Source of the DNA: Streptomyces sp. CB02056
GTDB taxonomy: Bacteria; Actinomycetota; Actinomycetes; Streptomycetales; Streptomycetaceae
DNA: 64,000 nt
NCBI RefSeq assembly: GCF_001905545.1
Contig: NZ_LIPD01000012.1
Coordinates: 235,394-299,393 of the forward strand
Reading direction: 5' to 3'
Positions 63,301 to 64,000 of this stretch are shown piece after piece. A model generated the notes under the pieces. The model did not search any database. It worked only from the letters and a program-made list of their open reading frames with translations, and was not told the DNA's origin. How positions within the stretch are numbered: the first letter of the stretch is position 1; every line of letters begins with the position of its first letter. Both the position numbers and the translations under genes were made by a program.

Positions 63301-64000
63301 CACCAACGCCGGCCGCGCCGGCCGCCCCTCCTTCAGCTTCTCGGCGACGCCGACGACCGTGGAGGCGTCGAACAGGTCGCGGATCCCGAGTTCAGCGCCG
63401 AAGGTGCCGCGGATGCGGCTGATCAGCCGGGCCGCGAGGAGCGAATGGCCGCCCAGGGCGAAGAAGTCGTCGTCGATCCCCACCGACGGCAGGCCCAGCA
63501 CCTCCGCGAACACCACGCACAGGATCTCCTCCTGCGCGGAACGCGGCGCCCGTCCGCCCGGCTCGACGGCGGTGGCGGCAGGCGCGGGCAGTGCGCGCTG
63601 GTCCAGCTTGCCGTTCGGCGTGATCGGCAGCGCCTCCAGCACCACCACCGCCGACGGCACCATGTGACGCGGAAGGCGCCCCACGGCGAAACGCCGCAGC
63701 TCGTCGGGATCGACCTCCCGGCCCGCGACCGGCACCACGTAGCCGACGAGGCGCTTGTCGCCCGACCGGTCCTCGCGCGCCACGACTGCGGCCTGCGCCA
63801 CCGCCTCATGCGCCAGCAGGACCGCCGCGACCTCGCCCGGCTCGACCCGGAAACCCCGGATCTTCACCTGGTCGTCCGCACGCCCCACGTACTCCAGCAC
63901 CCCGTCCGCACGCCAACGACCCAAGTCGCCCGTGCGATACATCCGTTCACCCGACACACCCAGCGGATTCGCCACAAACCGCTCCGCCGTCAGCCCCGCC
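54331..64000 (-). CDS. Nonribosomal peptide synthetase, partial (5' end off window), with three A-less C-T units and terminal TE
   Basis: The frame is open from the right edge to TGA 54331, over 3,220 residues. Numbering from the Met at 63975, the order is: A domain end (YRTGDL, VKIRGFRVEPGE, NGKLDQRAL), T1 (Ser178 in GGHSL), C1 (HHIASDG from His360), T2 (Ser734), C2 (His916), T3 (Ser1290), C3 (His1472), T4 (Ser1846), C4 (His2028), full A domain (FTSGSTGTPKG, NNQYGPTE, YRTGDL), T5 (Ser2913), and TE (GWSFGG with Ser3046; His in GRHGEM). All C-domain HHxxxDG motifs and all carrier serines are intact. No epimerase domain or MbtH gene is seen. The C1-T2, C2-T3 and C3-T4 units lack adenylation domains and must be loaded by another A domain. 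Confidence 0.95.
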   Translation of the reverse strand, partial: AGLTAERFVANPLGVSGERMYRTGDLGRWRADGVLEYVGRADDQVKIRGFRVEPGEVAAVLLAHEAVAQAAVVAREDRSGDKRLVGYVVPVAGREVDPDELRRFAVGRLPRHMVPSAVVVLEALPITPNGKLDQRALPAPAATAVEPGGRAPRSAQEEILCVVFAEVLGLPSVGIDDDFFALGGHSLLAARLISRIRGTFGAELGIRDLFDASTVVGVAEKLKEGRPARPALVAGERPEVLPLSFAQQRLWFLDQLEGASATYNSPFAFRLHGSVDVEALRGAIGDVVGRHEALRTVYPAVDGQPRQLVLPAGEVEVPFRVEPCAASEVAGRIEAEAFAVFDLSVELPLRVVLFTLGEDESVLALTLHHIASDGWSSGPLWQGVTSAYRARLAGAAPEWEPLAVQYADYTLWQHNQLGEALGQQLAYWSEALRDAPQEVALPFDRPRPAAASHEGELLEFHVGPELHAELDALARRHGVTLFMVLHAGLAALLSRMGAGTDLPIGTVVAGRSDEALDELVGFFVNTLVLRTDVSGEPTFGELLGRVRDADLAAFTHQDLPFERLVEELNPVRSLGRHPLFQVMLVLQNNEEGSLQLPDVVVSTESFGTPPAKFDLNLTCVENRDAANAPAGITVVLQYATDLFDQGTAGLVAERLVCLLGVAVGDPEVPVSGWEVFDSPEQERYFLSRAERARAGAVEAVEVQGHRGPRTAQEEILCAFFAEVLGVPSVGIDDNFFALGGHSLLATRLISRIRTMLNAELGIRDLFRNPTVVGVMEKLKEGRPARPALVAGERPEVLPLSFAQQRLWFLDQLEGASATYNSPFAFRLHGSVDVEALRGAIGDVVGRHEALRTVYPAVDGQPRQLVLPAQDVQVPFRVEPCAAEEVAGRIEAEAFATFSLSAELPLRVALFTLGTTESVLVLTLHHIASDGWSSGPLWSGIASAYRARLTGLVPQWEPLAVQYADYTLWQHNQLGEILDEQLKYWRNALGELPQEVALPFDRSRPAAASHEGELLEFHVGPELHAELDALARRHGVTLFMVLHAALAALLSRLGAGTDLPIGTVVAGRSDEALDDLVGFFVNTLVLRTDVSGEPTFGELLGRVRDADLAAFTHQDLPFERLVEELNPVRSLGRHPLFQVMLVLQNNDEGTLQLPGLTAQSESFGTPPAKFDLNLTCVENRDAANAPAGITAVLQYATDLFDQGTAGLVAERLVRLLGVAVGDPEVPVSAWEVFDSPEQERYFLSRAERARAGAVEAVEVQGHRGPRTAQEEILCAFFAEVLGVPSVGIDDNFFALGGHSLLATRLISRIRTTLNAELGIRDLFRNPTVVGVMEKLKEGRPARPALVAGERPEVLPLSFAQQRLWFLDQLEGASATYNSPFAFRLHGSVDVEALRGAIGDVVGRHEALRTVYPAVDGQPRQLVLPAQDVQVPFRVEPCTADELAERIEAEAFTTFKLSTELPLRVVLFTATEGESVLVLTLHHIASDGWSSGPLWSGIASAYRARLAGLVPQWEPLAVQYADYTLWQHNELGATMDQQLAYWSEALRDAPQEVALPFDRPRPATASHEGELLEFHVGPGLHAELDAVARRHGVTLFMVLHAALAALLSRLGAGTDIPIGTVVAGRSDEALDDLVGFFVNTLVLRTDVSAEPTFGELLDRVRDADLAAFTHQDLPFERLVEELNPVRSLGRHPLFQVLLVLQNNDEGTLQLPGLTAQPESFGTPPAKFDLNLTCVENRDAANAPSGILAVLHYATDLFDRDTMTLLADRLIRLLGVAVGDPEVPVSSWEVFDSPEQERYFLSRAERARAGAVEAVEVQGHRGPRTGQEEILCAFFAEVLGVPSVGIDDNFFALGGHSLLATRLISRIRTTLNAELGIRDLFRNPTVVGVMEKLKEGRPARPALVAGERPEVLPLSFAQQRLWFLDQLEGASATYNSPFAFRLHGSVDVEALRGAIGDVVGRHEALRTVYPAVDGQPRQLVLPAQDVQVPFRVEPCTADEAAGRIEAEAFTTFDLSAELPLRVALFTLGATESVLVLTLHHIASDGWSSGPLWQGIASAYRARLAGVVPDWEPLAVQYADYTLWQHNELGDTMDQQLAYWSEALRGSPQEVALPFDRPRPATASHEGDLLQFHVGPELHAELDAVARRHGVTLFMVLHAALAALLSRLGAGTDIPIGTVVAGRSDQALDDLVGFFVNTLVLRTDLSDAPSFGDLLGRVRDTDLAAFTHQDLPFERLVEELNPVRSSSVHPLFQVMLVLQNNDEGTLQLPGLTAQPESFGMPPVKFDLNLTCVESRDAAGAPSGILAVLHYATELFDRDTMALLADRLLRLLTTLVADPDQSIEAFDILSPAERRQILVEWNDTTRVPADTVLVPEVFEGHVRRTPDATALVFQGEVLTFRQLNARANRLARLLIDRGVGPEQSVAVLLPRGTDLVVSLLAILKAGACYVPVDPEYPVERVGYMLDNCRPGLVITGGDTAERFAGLAGRVPHLLDLAEPSLGAELARRSEADVTDADRLAPLRPGHAAYAIFTSGSTGTPKGVLVEHRSLANLVHSHREDVYRADIASAGRPLRAAMIGATTFDASWLLLFWLLDGHELHLVDDETRRTPELLVDYIDGERIDYLETTPTYCRQLVELGMLSEQRASRPRIVDVGGEAVDEALWDVLRRAGVTANNQYGPTECTVYSTNAVIGEYERPVIGRPIRNTRLYVLDDRLRVVPPGVPGELYIAGESLARGYLGRPGLTAERFVADPFGAAGERMYRTGDLVRWRADGALEYVGRADDQVKIRGFRIEPGEVAAVLMAHEAVAQAAVVVREDQPGEKRLVGYVVPVADRAADPEELQRFAAGRLPRHMLPSAVVVLADLPMTSHGKLDQRALPAPVAGAGGGGRAARSAQEEILCAVFAEVLGVPSVGIDDDFFLLGGHSLLAARLIGRIRTALGAEIGIRDVFDAPTVAALAGRLDDAGDGDGALATLLPLRRSSGPAARPLFCVHPAAGVSWVYSGLLRHLDGGRALYGLQARGLLAPEAVPAGLDAMVDDYLALIRSVQPQGPYALLGWSFGGVVAHELAVRLQEEGEEVEALTLMDSFPSGGGGGSAEPVRELTGAEAVRALLESLGHDPESARAADGPFALLGDAALEAMARVFLANIAVLDSFKSRTFRGDVLFFEATREEPRPPVRPEDWRAHVTGRIEVHRVTGRHGEMTRPDQLAQIGPVLAAWLAGGRDRS
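58327..59994 (-). repeat. NRPS tandem unit 3 (C3-T4), 1,668 bp
   Basis: 556 codons, in phase with units 1 and 2 without net indel. C3 has the HHIASDG motif at residue 1472. Its last 80 residues resemble C4 (SGILAVLHYATDLFDRDTM) more than C1/C2 and return to the C1/C2 type at GVAVGDPEV. Confidence 0.9.
59995..61662 (-). repeat. NRPS tandem unit 2 (C2-T3), 1,668 bp
   Basis: 556 codons. It is near-identical to unit 1 over most of its length, with a divergent patch in the middle of C2 (LDEQLKYWRNALGELPQEV, against GQQLAYWSEALRDAPQEV in C1). Confidence 0.9.
61663..63330 (-). repeat. NRPS tandem unit 1 (C1-T2), 1,668 bp
   Basis: 556 codons from EGRPARPALVAGERP to the end of T2. The same start sequence recurs exactly 1,668 and 3,336 bp further on, and a fourth copy of the C part (C4) follows at 58326. 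Confidence 0.9.

Overview
The window comes from a very GC-rich actinomycete of the Streptomyces/Kitasatospora type. Third codon positions are almost all G or C, GTG starts are common, and the gene content fits: SARP/AfsR-like STAND regulators, DUF5685, DUF2252, NsrR with flavohaemoprotein, LutABC, and a modular NRPS. No rRNA, tRNA, CRISPR array, insertion sequence or prophage gene was seen.

Layout. 0-1.6 kb: a secreted beta-propeller (YVTN) protein, cut by the left edge. 1.9-3.7 kb: nsrR and hmp (nitric oxide sensing and detoxification), each preceded by a related 23-bp NsrR-like operator. 3.9-6.9 kb: lutABC (L-lactate use), translationally coupled, running convergently into ddaH. 7.9-16.5 kb: a membrane protein with an amyloid-signalling-like motif, an SGNH hydrolase, DUF2809, DUF2252, an alpha/beta hydrolase, an XRE-cupin regulator coupled to a DHA2 exporter, DUF5685 with a cysteine-rich tail, and two tiny overlapping genes. 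16.7-24.6 kb: a TetR/DUF1348 pair with two operator palindromes, a WD40 gene remnant, a trypsin-like protease, a frameshifted gene, a MarR/MFS pair, an acid phosphatase and a serine hydrolase. 24.8-33.4 kb: three large STAND regulators in a row.

33.5-46.6 kb: an ECF sigma factor and a set of surface or secretion-like genes. These are a ParA-like protein, a beta-helix protein fused to two EccA/CbxX AAA domains, a membrane-anchored golvesin-C-like protein, a SUKH/SMI1 protein and a large protein with a possible ADP-ribosyltransferase-like end. Six near-identical promoter-like sequences (TGAACC, exactly 17 bp, CGT) lie before genes here and before the acid phosphatase at 22.97 kb. They look like the regulon of the local sigma factor.

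46.8-49.3 kb holds a small protein, an MFS transporter and a methyltransferase, followed by a scar of two truncated genes meeting head to head. 49.8-64 kb is the end of a biosynthetic gene cluster: two MFS exporters, a 6-phosphogluconate dehydrogenase, and the C-terminal >3,220 residues of an NRPS. Its visible order is (A)-T-C-T-C-T-C-T-C-A-T-TE. The three C-T units without adenylation domains are tandem repeats of exactly 1,668 bp each. I regard this and the ECF promoter set as the two most notable discoveries of the window.
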